Source: Spirochaetes bacterium RBG_16_49_21 | Lineage (GTDB): Bacteria > Spirochaetota > UBA4802 > UBA5550 | Direction of reading: 5' to 3' | NCBI GenBank assembly: GCA_001829495.1 | Contig: MIBJ01000014.1 | Coordinates: forward strand, 1 to 42,653 | Length of the DNA: 42,653 bases | Part shown: positions 15,494 to 25,160 of the stretch, one piece after another | How the letters are laid out: every line of letters starts with the position of its first letter | How positions within the stretch are numbered: position 1 is the first letter of the stretch | Position numbers and translations under genes: made by a program | The notes under the pieces: model-generated | The model's input: only the letters and a program-made list of their open reading frames with translations | What the model was told of the DNA's origin: nothing | Databases searched by the model: none

Positions 15494-18400
15494 TTACCGT
15501 TCGGTGCCGAACGCCTCTGCGCATCTTTGAAGAGCAAGCTCGAGCGCCTTGACCAGATGCTCCCTCAGTTCCGCCACTGAAGGGATCGTCCAATCAACCA
15601 GGCCGGATGCAATGCCGTCCCTGCTCGGCCGGGCCTTGTCGAGATAGTTATCGGTGAAGCTCTTCCGGAGCTCTTCAGCCGCGTCCTTTTTGCCCTGATC
15701 CATAAGCCGTCCGTATTTTTTGCCGAAGAGAAGATCGAAGGCGGCATCCACGCCGATGACCGCCATGACGGCCTTCTCAAGCGCCAGATACACGATGCCG
15801 GGCCGTAAGAATTTGTTAAAGGCATGGATAAGCCTGCCGCCGTAATTCTGGCTCAGGAGCACGCTCACCACCGGAATGGTGCCGAGGATATTGACGTCCA
15901 GCGATTCCGCGCCGATGGCCTGGATCCTGAAACGCTCCTGGCAGGATCCCGGCACAAATCCTGACGAGTTTGACAGCATCACGAGCGGAATCCGTTTTCG
16001 GTTCAGGAACTCGGCGAATACCCGGAATTTTTCCGTGCCGAAGGCGTCCGCTCCGCCGCCCTTGATGAGGGGCTGATCCGCTATGACGCCAACGAAGCGG
16101 CCGGCAAGGCCGGCCAGGCCGGTGATCAGGTTCGGGCCGGTCAGAGGGTTGTTCATGTCCCGGTAAAACTCCAGAAACGAATCGGCGTCGAACGCCTTCA
16201 GTATCACCGATTCGATGATCTCATACGGTACCGACGGGTCCGCCGGTATGTCCGGAAGGGCGGCCGGAGCGCTGAATTTTTTTATTGTATCGATGGGATC
16301 GATCATGCGGATGAGCCGGCCGGCAAGGTCAAAAGCCTCGGTGAAGCTCCCGACCGTGAAGGTCGCATTTTTTTCTGCGAGAATCTTCTCGGCGCTCGAT
16401 CCCCCCGCGGTTTTGACATATATGATGACGTCGGCTGCGCTGTTTATGTCGAAGCATTTTAATCCATCCGGATGCGTAATCATATAGATCTTCAGGCCCG
16501 ACTTTTTTTGAACCGTGTTCATGAAATCGAGGTGTGACCGGATCTGGACGCTTTCATGCAAATCCGGAACCTGCTGCCACTTTTTCCCGAAAATGAGTAT
16601 CTGATGGGACGACGTCCGATAGGCCGTTCTCAATATCTCCCGCGCCTTGATGACCGCGGCAAGCGACCGGAGCCCGGACAGGGTGCGGGGTCCCATGATG
16701 AGGACGCGCCTTCCGCCGATTTTGGCAAACCCGCCGATAAGCGTCTCGGCCGCGTAGTAGTCTTCCTTGAAGGGAAGGAAAAATCCGTCATCCACATTGT
16801 TCCGCACCGTGGATTCCGTGAACACGATCGATTCATTCGTTTTTTCCGGGGAAGGCGCACCGAAGGCGGGGTTGCGCAACCCCGCCTTCGGGGTATCTTC
16901 CCCGGAAAAGATTTTATGCACCTGATAGATGCAGGCCGCAAGCTCGATCTTGTCGCCGGCAATGATATCAACGATCCCGGTCCATTTTCCGAGGATCTTG
17001 GCGCCGCCGATATCGTAATTCGTTATATCCTCGCCGATCACCGTATGCACGACTTTTGAGCCGGTGAGCACCCGGTATGATTCCTCCGAGTCGAGCAGAA
17101 TCTGGATCGAGGCCTGGCTTGAGCCGTACACGTCCAATCCGGCGGAGGATCCGATCCCCACGGCAATGAGCTGGAACGACCGGTGCCGGCCGTCGAGCCC
17201 GTCGCTGGAGAGGCCAAATTCCCCGTCCAGCTCCTGAAAGAGCCTGGTGAGTTCCGGATCCGCCGTGTTCGCCGTATAGCGGCGAAAGGTTTCGCCGCTC
17301 GACTTTTCCGTGAGGAGCGCGTTCATCATGAATCCTTGAGCCCCCCTGTTCAGGGAAACGACTCCCTCCATGATGTTCGCGCCGGCGCTGTCGTTCCACA
17401 CGTAGAGCGGCCAGTCGTTCAGGTATGAGAGGTATGCCGCGGCTATATATTTCAAGCCTTCCCTGCTCCCGGTTGACCCGCCGCTGACCCGCGAGTCCTT
17501 CATGTAAAAGCAGGCCGGCGTTCCGTTTATCGCGCCCCGATAGATTTTGGCCGCCACCGGCCTGCTGATAATCTGCAGCGCGCTCGTAGGCTCGGCCCGG
17601 GCATCGTCGATCGACGGGATCCGTATTTCCTTCATCGTGCCCGGATCAAAGCACTCCTGCGCCCATACCTCAATGGGCCACTTGCCTGCGTCGACAAGGC
17701 GCTGATCCGGCAGGTTGACATCCCCCGGCGGATGAAAGGGATTTTTCCGGTCAAAGGGGAGAAGCAGCTCAATGATCACCGCGTCGTTTTTTCGGTGAAA
17801 TAGCACGCTCCTGTTCCTGATCCCCGGTGAATGAGGGTAGGCGACGTCAATGGTTATTATCCCCCTGATGCGGGTCTCTTCCCAGCAGGCGCTGATCGCC
17901 GAGGCGCAGATCTTCTTAAAATCACGATAGTTGATGACCCGGTCGCCCCCTCCATCCCAGGCGAGCGTTGCGCCGAAGACCAGGAGCTCTATCCAGCAGG
18001 TATCGCATGAGCGGATCTTCTGATATATCCGTACGATCTGCGCAGCCCGGGAAAAAACGGATTCTATGGAGCCGGCTGTTCCTGCCTCGGCGCAGGAAAA
18101 GGCGATGTATGATTCTGCGGCGCCTCCAATGGAGTTTAGGCGGTAGACGAGCACGCCTTCATACGGTGAGTGGAGTTTGTGTATCGTGAAATTATTCTCA
18201 AGCTCCGCGAGCCGCTTGCGCACGTGTGTCCCCGCCGGGTCCGGGATCGTCCCGGGGTCGATTGTCAGGTCGGAAGAGGGGGAATGAAGCGATCGCTCAA
18301 ACGGATTGAGCCCTGCCTCATTCCCCGGGCCTGGGGAATCCGCGCTCTGAATGTTTTCCGGATGAGCCTCCTTCAGCGTCTGATTCTGCAGCAGAACAGA

Positions 18401-21343
18401 GCCGTTCAGCGGGAATTTCGACGACAGGATTTTCTTTATGAATTTGAGGAGGGAATCGTCCCGCTCGGCCTGTTCCTGTTCCATGAGCCAGGCGAGCGAT
18501 TGGACGATCTCTTTCCCCGGTTTTTCGATATTTGATATGATCTGAACTATTTTTTTTATGATAGTAGTCCGATCGATGTTGAACTGGTACGATCGCTTGA
18601 GCAGCATGAAGACGTACTGGTGCACCATGCGGCTCATCTCCGACCGGTCCTCCCATCGCAAGACTCCGTATGATTCATACAGCTTTTTGAGCAATGACTC
18701 AAATGATTTTGATCCGGACTGCGCGTTTTCACTGCGGGTCTGCAGGTAGAGGTGCAGTTCTTCCTGGAACGACAGGCCCTCATTACCCACTACCGGCGAG
18801 AATAATCTCTTAATGTCTGCATAGTGCCGGATGATCTTGTTCAGTACCTCAACAACGTCGTCCGCGACCGGGACGGCGGCCGGTATTTTATTCAACGCCT
18901 TCGCGAGGGTTTCGACGATATGCGGCTGATAGATGAACCCCTGCGCCGCAGCGTGGGATAATTCAGAAACTGTTTTGAAGTGCTTTTCAAGGTTTCCCGC
19001 GATCACCTCGTCAAAATTATCATGAAAGATATAATCCAGGGTTGATTCGGGGTTATAGCTCATGCGTCCGTGCGGGTCGGCGCGGGAGCCTTCCGCATGC
19101 AGGTCCTCACGGCCGGCGTCCGTTTCAATGGCCGCCAGGATCTCGTTCTCATGCACGCTCCTGCCGGTGATTCTTACCCTTCCGGGACTCGAGATCAGGA
19201 GCTTCGCGCGCTCCCCCTCCCCGATCAGATAGATGATCTTTCCGCTTACCGGCGCGCTTATGACCGTCTCCATCTTCATCGACGAGAGGATTAAAAGCGG
19301 ATCGCCCGCCGTGACCATAGTTCCGACGCGAAGGTCTTCTTTGCAGAAGGATATGAACGTTCCCTGGAAGGGCGATACTATTTTTTTGATATGCTCCTTG
19401 TCCTCCGCGCCATCGGGCAGGACTTTCATCCGGTAGTAATTGACCTTGTTGAGCTCGTCCCTCATCCTGAGAACGATTAAATTCGCGTGACGGCCCACCC
19501 TGATGCGGTAGGAGCCGTTGCCGAAGATGAGGAGAAAGTCGTCGCAGCGGTCATTGACCGAGGTCAGGATAATGGAGCCGTTGTATGTTCCGTCCACGTA
19601 GGCAAGAAAGGTGTCCATCGCTATTTGCAGAAATTCGACCATGAAGCGCCGGTCGAGGTACTCAAGGGCGTATCTGCATGAAATATTTGATACAGTCGGC
19701 GCGTCGATGATGCTCCCGAGATTGGCGATAACGATAAATTCGTTTATCGCATGCCGGATCATACGCATATGTTCGGCGAAAGCGCCGAACATGATATGTT
19801 TGACGCTGCGGCGGTCGGCTGAAGCGGATCCCCCGGAATCAGGCTCCCGGAAGTTCAGCTCGGGGTGGTCATTGAGCAGGTTGTTGGTGTAGTCTCCCTT
19901 AACGAAGACGGGGTGCCGGACAATGCGCAAAAGCTGGCTTATATTGGTTTTTACGCCGCTGATATATAATTCCTGAAGGGCGCGCTCGAGTCGGATGAGC
20001 GCGTCTTTCCGCGTCGGACCGTGAGCGATAAGCTTTCCGATCATCGGATCGTACATGGGAAGGATCGCGTCCCCCTCGCCGAACCCGAAGTCGCACCGGA
20101 TTCCGTTAAAGGTGGGAAGATCGATCTCGATGATCGTCCCGGGCGAGGGGAGATAGTCGTTCTCCGGCTCCTCGGCATATATGCGGCACTCGATCGAATG
20201 ATCGTTTTCGCCCATGCGGCTTTTGAGAACGTCAAGGCCGACGATCTCGTCTTTCCTTTCGTCATAGTAGAGTATCTGCCATTTGGCTATATCTATGCCG
20301 AGGGATTGGTCCGTGACCGCGTATTCCACTTGGAGCCGGGTGTTCATCTCCATGAATCCGAATCTGCCGGTTTCCGCGTCAAAGAGGAATTCAACGGTGC
20401 CGGCGCCTCCTCCCCTGCCGTAACCGGACACGTGGGCCATCTTTTCCGCGGCGGCCAGGAGCGCCAGGCCGATATAGTCGTCATGGAGGGCGTGTCCGCT
20501 CTCTTCTATGATTTTTTGGTTCCGGCGCTGCACCGCGCATTTGCGTATTCCGATGGCCCGGCCGTTGAAGATCTGGACTTCGATATGGACCGGTTTATTG
20601 ATGAACTTTTCAATATAAAAAGAGGAATCATCATACAGATCCCGGCAGATGCGGGCGGTGGATTCAACGGCGCCGATCAGCTCGGATTCATCGCCCGCAT
20701 GGGAAATCCCCTTTCCCCCGCCGCCGCAGCAGGGCTTGATGATTACCGGATAACCGATTCTCTGCGCCTCTGCCGCCGCCTTCCTTAGCTGATCCGGTAT
20801 TAACGCATGCGAGCTTTCAAACAGGGGGATATCATGCTCCAGGGCGAGCTTCCGGGCGCTCGACTTGTTCCCCACCCTCCGCATGGTTTCATAATCTGGT
20901 CCCATATGGATGATCTCGCGGCCGCAGTTGGCGGATACTGATTCCAGGGCTTCAACAAAGTCCCTGTTCTCGGAGAGGAATCCGTATCCGGAATACACGG
21001 CATTGGCGTTTGCCAGCAGTGCGGCTCCGATAATGACCGGTATGCTGGCATAGTGGTCATCGGCTCCGATGAAAACGACCTCGTCCGCGAATTCATACCA
21101 GGATTGGCCCCGGTCCGGATCGGTCACGACCGCTACCGAGGGTATTCCCTCTTCATGGAGCGCCAGGAAGAACCGCTTCGCGATCTCTCCCCGGTTGGCA
21201 ACCAGCACCTTTTGAAGCCGGTGCGGCCGCGACTTTGTCACTGAAGGGTAATCCGATTTTCTGCTGCCCGAAATGTTCGGATTCAGCGACCGGAGCAGCT
21301 TTTGCGCTTCATCTATTTCCTTTTTGACGCCAGCGTAGTCCAT
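15494..21343 (-). CDS. Single-chain multidomain acetyl-CoA (acyl-CoA) carboxylase
   Basis: 1949 residues. Order: biotin carboxylase (~43-500) with KVLVANRGEIAKRF, the ATP-binding glycine loop KPCCGGGGKG at 203-212, EMNTRLQVEYAVTDQSLGID with catalytic R336; biotin carrier domain with the biotinyl lysine K690 in SSMKME; a long central region (~760-1230); then a two-lobed carboxyltransferase, N-lobe with YVWNDSAGANIMEGVVSLNR and C-lobe with NSSGFVPGSCQERFRIQAIG (~1790). It makes malonyl-CoA from acetyl-CoA, ATP and bicarbonate for fatty acid synthesis. The BC-carrier-central-CT order is that of eukaryotic cytosolic ACC, not the usual four-subunit bacterial enzyme. birA lies five bases upstream. 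About 22 residues (~1479-1501) are encoded by an inserted palindrome. Confidence 0.93.
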   Translation of the reverse strand: MDYAGVKKEIDEAQKLLRSLNPNISGSRKSDYPSVTKSRPHRLQKVLVANRGEIAKRFFLALHEEGIPSVAVVTDPDRGQSWYEFADEVVFIGADDHYASIPVIIGAALLANANAVYSGYGFLSENRDFVEALESVSANCGREIIHMGPDYETMRRVGNKSSARKLALEHDIPLFESSHALIPDQLRKAAAEAQRIGYPVIIKPCCGGGGKGISHAGDESELIGAVESTARICRDLYDDSSFYIEKFINKPVHIEVQIFNGRAIGIRKCAVQRRNQKIIEESGHALHDDYIGLALLAAAEKMAHVSGYGRGGGAGTVEFLFDAETGRFGFMEMNTRLQVEYAVTDQSLGIDIAKWQILYYDERKDEIVGLDVLKSRMGENDHSIECRIYAEEPENDYLPSPGTIIEIDLPTFNGIRCDFGFGEGDAILPMYDPMIGKLIAHGPTRKDALIRLERALQELYISGVKTNISQLLRIVRHPVFVKGDYTNNLLNDHPELNFREPDSGGSASADRRSVKHIMFGAFAEHMRMIRHAINEFIVIANLGSIIDAPTVSNISCRYALEYLDRRFMVEFLQIAMDTFLAYVDGTYNGSIILTSVNDRCDDFLLIFGNGSYRIRVGRHANLIVLRMRDELNKVNYYRMKVLPDGAEDKEHIKKIVSPFQGTFISFCKEDLRVGTMVTAGDPLLILSSMKMETVISAPVSGKIIYLIGEGERAKLLISSPGRVRITGRSVHENEILAAIETDAGREDLHAEGSRADPHGRMSYNPESTLDYIFHDNFDEVIAGNLEKHFKTVSELSHAAAQGFIYQPHIVETLAKALNKIPAAVPVADDVVEVLNKIIRHYADIKRLFSPVVGNEGLSFQEELHLYLQTRSENAQSGSKSFESLLKKLYESYGVLRWEDRSEMSRMVHQYVFMLLKRSYQFNIDRTTIIKKIVQIISNIEKPGKEIVQSLAWLMEQEQAERDDSLLKFIKKILSSKFPLNGSVLLQNQTLKEAHPENIQSADSPGPGNEAGLNPFERSLHSPSSDLTIDPGTIPDPAGTHVRKRLAELENNFTIHKLHSPYEGVLVYRLNSIGGAAESYIAFSCAEAGTAGSIESVFSRAAQIVRIYQKIRSCDTCWIELLVFGATLAWDGGGDRVINYRDFKKICASAISACWEETRIRGIITIDVAYPHSPGIRNRSVLFHRKNDAVIIELLLPFDRKNPFHPPGDVNLPDQRLVDAGKWPIEVWAQECFDPGTMKEIRIPSIDDARAEPTSALQIISRPVAAKIYRGAINGTPACFYMKDSRVSGGSTGSREGLKYIAAAYLSYLNDWPLYVWNDSAGANIMEGVVSLNRGAQGFMMNALLTEKSSGETFRRYTANTADPELTRLFQELDGEFGLSSDGLDGRHRSFQLIAVGIGSSAGLDVYGSSQASIQILLDSEESYRVLTGSKVVHTVIGEDITNYDIGGAKILGKWTGIVDIIAGDKIELAACIYQVHKIFSGEDTPKAGLRNPAFGAPSPEKTNESIVFTESTVRNNVDDGFFLPFKEDYYAAETLIGGFAKIGGRRVLIMGPRTLSGLRSLAAVIKAREILRTAYRTSSHQILIFGKKWQQVPDLHESVQIRSHLDFMNTVQKKSGLKIYMITHPDGLKCFDINSAADVIIYVKTAGGSSAEKILAEKNATFTVGSFTEAFDLAGRLIRMIDPIDTIKKFSAPAALPDIPADPSVPYEIIESVILKAFDADSFLEFYRDMNNPLTGPNLITGLAGLAGRFVGVIADQPLIKGGGADAFGTEKFRVFAEFLNRKRIPLVMLSNSSGFVPGSCQERFRIQAIGAESLDVNILGTIPVVSVLLSQNYGGRLIHAFNKFLRPGIVYLALEKAVMAVIGVDAAFDLLFGKKYGRLMDQGKKDAAEELRKSFTDNYLDKARPSRDGIASGLVDWTIPSVAELREHLVKALELALQRCAEAFGTER
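16842..16909. repeat. GAAGGCG palindromic element inserted in frame in the carboxylase gene
   Basis: Core 16861-16890 is a perfect 30-bp palindrome (CGAAGGCGGGGTTGC and its complement). It is flanked by perfect 13-bp outer arms TTTTCCGGGGAAG (16842-16854) and its complement (16897-16909). Total 68 bp. It is read through by the carboxylase as FSGEDTPKAGLRNPAFG APSPEK, which looks like a linker. The core recurs at 28411-28466, 29112-29141 and 38009-38064. Confidence 0.85.
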
Positions 21344-21348
21344 TAGGA

Positions 21349-22089
21349 TTATTCGAGCTTATAGATAATCTCATCTTTATAAGAGTCGATCCGGTCGCCG
21401 GTTGAGCTGACCAGCACGAGCGAGCCGTCCGGATTGATGCCGGATATGACGCCCGATTCTTCCCTCCCGTTGTTGTAAAAGAGTACTTTTCTCCCGATTG
21501 AGGCGGAGGCATTGATCCACTCATCCAGGAGCAGCCGGTCCAGCGGGACGCGAAAATCGCGCATAAGCACGCCGATCTCGTCGAGGATGCCTTCGCATAT
21601 CGTAAAAACATCGTGCTCTTTTCCGGTGACGGCCTTCAAGGACGACGCCGTCGAGCTGATCTCATCGGGAAAAGCGGTGGTGTTGATGTTTATCCCGATG
21701 CCGATGATCACGGCCGGAGCTCCGTGTTTGGGCACCATCTCGCACAATATACCGCCGATTTTTTTATTTCCGTACAGGATGTCGTTGGGCCATTTCAGGT
21801 TCAGGCCTTTATCGCAATAGCGCCGCAAACACCGGTACACGCCAAGGCCCGCGATGATGGTTATGCATGACGGGTCATTCAGGGGACGCGGCGGGATGCA
21901 GAGGGTCGAAAAGGTCAGATCCAATCCCGGCTCGGAATGCCATTTCCGGGTATGGCGGCCGCGGCCGCCGGTTTGCTCCGCCGCGACCACGGTAATGAGA
22001 TCATGCTCCCACAGCTCAGGATGGTTTTTGAGATAGGTGTTTGTGGAATCGACCTTATCCAGGTATATGATGTGATACGCGGAATTCAT
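21349..22089 (-). CDS. birA: Biotin--[acetyl-CoA-carboxylase] ligase
   Basis: 247 residues from the ATG at 22089 (MNSAYHIIYLDKVDSTNTYL). The biotinoyl-AMP loop GGRGRHTRKWHSEPG and the catalytic LKWPNDILYGNKKIGGIL are clear. No N-terminal helix-turn-helix is present, so this is the non-repressor (class I) type. It activates biotin with ATP and transfers it to the carrier lysine, here K690 of the carboxylase encoded five bases downstream. Pairing enzyme and substrate in one operon is sensible. An in-frame extension to 22254 lacks conserved sequence and is rejected. The ribosome binding site is weak. Confidence 0.94.
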   Translation of the reverse strand: MNSAYHIIYLDKVDSTNTYLKNHPELWEHDLITVVAAEQTGGRGRHTRKWHSEPGLDLTFSTLCIPPRPLNDPSCITIIAGLGVYRCLRRYCDKGLNLKWPNDILYGNKKIGGILCEMVPKHGAPAVIIGIGININTTAFPDEISSTASSLKAVTGKEHDVFTICEGILDEIGVLMRDFRVPLDRLLLDEWINASASIGRKVLFYNNGREESGVISGINPDGSLVLVSSTGDRIDSYKDEIIYKLE

Positions 22090-22148
22090 AATGCCGGCTG
22101 AATGGTCACTAGTATATGCGTGCGGCGGACAATTCAATAATAAAATTG

Positions 22149-22177
22149 GTATTAATAAAAAATAAAGGCACTTGCAA
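22149..22177 (-). promoter_or_regulatory. Possible promoter for birA-carboxylase operon
   Basis: On the minus strand TTGCAA (22177-22172) and TAATAC (22154-22149) are 17 bp apart, 60 bases before birA. A second candidate (TTGAAT, 15 bp, TATACT) lies nearer the gene. Neither is perfect. The rest of 22178-22394 shows no feature I can name. Confidence 0.35.
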
Positions 22178-22394
22178 AGTCGTGTTGCACTCTCACGAAG
22201 GCGCGGACAACCTCTTGCTTTAATCTCGCCCGTTTCGGCACGCAGGGAGCACACTTAGCGACAGGATGAAGTACTATGCGAACTTAATATAACTGCCTGA
22301 TTTATCCACATCAGTAAATCACCGGTGAGGTCGTATTAAATGATCACGGGAGGTCGTGTCTGCGGGAGATTTTTAAATAGTCGAATAGTTAAAA

Positions 22395-22430
22395 ATAAAA
22401 GGGGCGCCTTTTAAAGATGCCCCCCTTTTT
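22395..22430 (-). terminator. Rho-independent terminator after hppA
   Basis: Read on the minus strand, a GGGGGGC...GCGCCCC stem within an A-rich/T-rich frame is followed by TTTTATTTTT. It lies 20 bases past the hppA stop, so it probably ends that transcript and separates it from birA. Confidence 0.6.
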
Positions 22431-22449
22431 ATATATCAGAAAACCGGAG

Positions 22450-24798
22450 CTATTTAACAAAACCGAGCAGTTTTCCGATAACCATTGAGTATTTTACCAC
22501 CACGCCGGAAAATACTACGGAAACCATGCTCATGAGTTTTAAGAGGATGTTGAGCGAAGGACCCGCAGTATCCTTGAAGGGATCGCCGACCGTGTCTCCG
22601 ATGACGCCCGCTTTATGGGCAGCAGAGCCCTTGCCGCCATGATGTCCTTTTTCAATGTACTTTTTGGCGTTGTCCCACGCGCCGCCCGCGTTGTTCAGCA
22701 TGCAGGCGATTGCGAAGCCGCTGGCGAGAGCGCCGGCCAGCAGTCCCATGAGGCCTGATACGCCGAGGATGAGGCCGACCGCAACCGGGACGATGAGCGC
22801 CATGAAAGACGGCACGATCATTTTGGTCTGCGCGCCTTTCGTTGATATTGCGACGCAGCGCGCGTAATCGGGCTTGTCTTTTCCTTCCAGGATACCCGGC
22901 TTTTCCTTGAACTGCCGGCGGACTTCCTCGACCATGGCCCCGGCCGCGCGGCCGACCGCTTTGATGGTCATGGCGCAGAACACGAGCACCATCATGGCGC
23001 CCAGGAACAGGCCACAGAGGACCAGCGGGTTCATGATGCTGATGTCATAGGCGCGCACGAAATCGGCGATGCCCGCCTTGCTGGCGATAACGTTGAACTG
23101 GTCAAGCTTCAGGCCCTCAGTCAAGTTGTAATGGAAAGTGACCGGTCCGACCTTGTAAATCCCGCCGTTTTCCATGGCGTACTTACCTATCCATATCTTG
23201 ATTTCCTCGATATAGGCGGACAAAAGCGCCATGGCGGTGAGGGCCGCGGATCCGATGGCGAATCCTTTGCCGATAGCCGCGGTGGTGTTGCCCAGCATGT
23301 CAAGGGCGTCGGTGCGGGTCCGCACCTCTTTTCCCAGGCCGCTCATTTCAGCGTTGCCGCCCGCGTTGTCGGCGATTGGGCCGTACGCGTCGGTGGCCAG
23401 GGTGATCCCCAGGGTCGCCAGCATGCCAACGGAGGCGAAGCTGATGCCGTACAGGCCCTGGGAAATATTTTCAAAGCCGCCGGACACGCCGAACGCCACG
23501 AGGATGCCGATAACGATGGTTATGACGGGGATTCCGGCGGAGAGCATACCGGTGGAAATACCGTCAAGTATGCCGGTCGCCGGTCCCATGACGTGCTGCT
23601 CCGCAATGCCCTGGGTGGGTTTGTTGTCGTCGGAAGTGTAGTACTCCGTCGATTTTCCGATGACCAGTCCTGCGATAAGGCCGGCGATTGTAGCGCCGAA
23701 CACGCCCCATGATATGATCTTGAAATTCGCCATGACTGCGAGCGCCACGATCAGGAGCAGCGAGGAGCCCCATACGCCGCGGTTCAGCGCGGCAAGCAGA
23801 CTTTTCATGGAAGCGTCTTCTTTCGTTCGTACCAGGAAGATGCCGAATATCGAGAATAATATGCCCAGGCCGGCGACGATCATCGGCGCCATGACGGCGT
23901 TCAGGTTCGCCTCCCCGAGAAGCGGCAGTGCCGCACCGAGGGCGGCCGTGGCCAGGATCGACCCGCAGTATGACTCGTACAGGTCTGCACCCATGCCGGC
24001 TACGTCGCCGACATTGTCGCCCACATTGTCCGCGATGGTGGCCGGGTTCCGGGGATCGTCCTCGGGAATGCCGGCTTCCACTTTGCCGACCAGGTCCGCT
24101 CCGACGTCGGCGGCCTTGGTGTAGATGCCGCCGCCCACCCTGGCGAACAGCGCCTGCGTGGACGCGCCCATGCCGAAGGTGATCATGGTCGTCGTTATCT
24201 CGACGAGCTTGGTGTGCCTGAATTCTTCGGTTTTGATTATGTCTGCCAGTTGGCCGGGATCAAAAACGGCGCCGGCTGCGGTATATTTCTCGAACACTTC
24301 CTTGGCAAGATTCCACACGTTGTGGTCGTACATATAATTCAAGACGAAGTACCAGATCGCTATGTCAAGGAGGCCGAATCCAACCACGACCAGACCCATA
24401 ACTGCTCCTGAGCGGAACGCCACCTTGAGGCCTTTGTTGAGGGATTCGGACGCGCCCTGCGCCGTTCGCGACGAAGCGTTTGTGGCGGTCTTCATACCAA
24501 GAAAACCGCACAGACCGGAGAAGAAGCCGCCGGTGAGGAATGCGAAGGGAACGAACCGGTTCTGGATGCCTATTACCGCCAGAAGCGAGAAAAGGAGGAC
24601 AAGAACAAAAAAGACGATGCCCACGACCTTGTATTGCTGCTTCAAATAGGCATAAGCGCCGTCTCTAACCGCGCTCGCTATCTCGATCATTTTTGAATTT
24701 CCCTCGTTCGCTTTCATCACCAGCTTATAAAACAGAAAAGCGAAAATGAGGGCGATAACTGATCCGATAGGAGCAAGATAAAACAGATTTATCTCCAT
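22450..24798 (-). CDS. hppA: Membrane-bound ion-pumping pyrophosphatase, K+-dependent type
   Basis: 782 residues, about 16 membrane segments. Family motifs: ADVGADLVGKVEAGIPEDDP with the pyrophosphate/Mg-binding DDPRNPATIADNVGDNVGD; GNTTAAIGKGFAIGSAALTA; and KAGVIGDTVGDPFKDTAGPS near the C-terminus. It couples pyrophosphate hydrolysis to H+ or Na+ transport across the cytoplasmic membrane, saving energy from biosynthetic PPi. The Ala in GNTTAA marks the K+-dependent subfamily (K+-independent enzymes have Lys there). Whether it pumps Na+ or H+ cannot be settled by eye. Single gene followed by a terminator. GGGGTGAT precedes the ATG. Confidence 0.96.
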   Translation of the reverse strand: MEINLFYLAPIGSVIALIFAFLFYKLVMKANEGNSKMIEIASAVRDGAYAYLKQQYKVVGIVFFVLVLLFSLLAVIGIQNRFVPFAFLTGGFFSGLCGFLGMKTATNASSRTAQGASESLNKGLKVAFRSGAVMGLVVVGFGLLDIAIWYFVLNYMYDHNVWNLAKEVFEKYTAAGAVFDPGQLADIIKTEEFRHTKLVEITTTMITFGMGASTQALFARVGGGIYTKAADVGADLVGKVEAGIPEDDPRNPATIADNVGDNVGDVAGMGADLYESYCGSILATAALGAALPLLGEANLNAVMAPMIVAGLGILFSIFGIFLVRTKEDASMKSLLAALNRGVWGSSLLLIVALAVMANFKIISWGVFGATIAGLIAGLVIGKSTEYYTSDDNKPTQGIAEQHVMGPATGILDGISTGMLSAGIPVITIVIGILVAFGVSGGFENISQGLYGISFASVGMLATLGITLATDAYGPIADNAGGNAEMSGLGKEVRTRTDALDMLGNTTAAIGKGFAIGSAALTAMALLSAYIEEIKIWIGKYAMENGGIYKVGPVTFHYNLTEGLKLDQFNVIASKAGIADFVRAYDISIMNPLVLCGLFLGAMMVLVFCAMTIKAVGRAAGAMVEEVRRQFKEKPGILEGKDKPDYARCVAISTKGAQTKMIVPSFMALIVPVAVGLILGVSGLMGLLAGALASGFAIACMLNNAGGAWDNAKKYIEKGHHGGKGSAAHKAGVIGDTVGDPFKDTAGPSLNILLKLMSMVSVVFSGVVVKYSMVIGKLLGFVK

Positions 24799-25083
24799 AG
24801 AATCACCCCGTATATTTAAATTTTAGGTACCAAATTAAACTAAGCAATGAAACTGAAAAAGCATACAGGCGTCTCCCTGCCGGGTTTATCGGGAATTGTA
24901 TTTTCCTTTCGGGAAAAACTTATTTTTAAACAATTCTTATCAGGGTGTCGTCATTTTCCATAAGTTAAAATTAGCCTGTATTGTCAACAAATTTTACCGG
25001 TGATACCCATAACCAAAATACATGAAAAAGATAGCAAACTAATTCGCTACCGTGAACAAGAGAACTTATTGAGGAGAAGGGGG

Positions 25084-25147
25084 GGGTGAGGTCAAGTCCC
25101 CCTGCGGGGCCGCTCTCGGCCATCCGTGGCCGTGCATCAGGCCTGCG
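25084..25147. repeat. Repeat fragment and hairpin chain before the nrdG end
   Basis: GGGTGAGGTCAAGTCCCCC (25084-25102) is identical in reverse complement to the element junction at 7.81 kb. It is followed by small stems CCCC/GGGG (25098-25109), GCCG/CGGC (25109-25120) and GGCCA/TGGCC (25118-25131). The rest of 24799-25083 is AT-rich upstream DNA of hppA; a TTGACA on the minus strand (24987-24982) could be its -35 box, but no good -10 follows. Confidence 0.5.
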
Positions 25148-25160
25148 GAATGAGATTATA

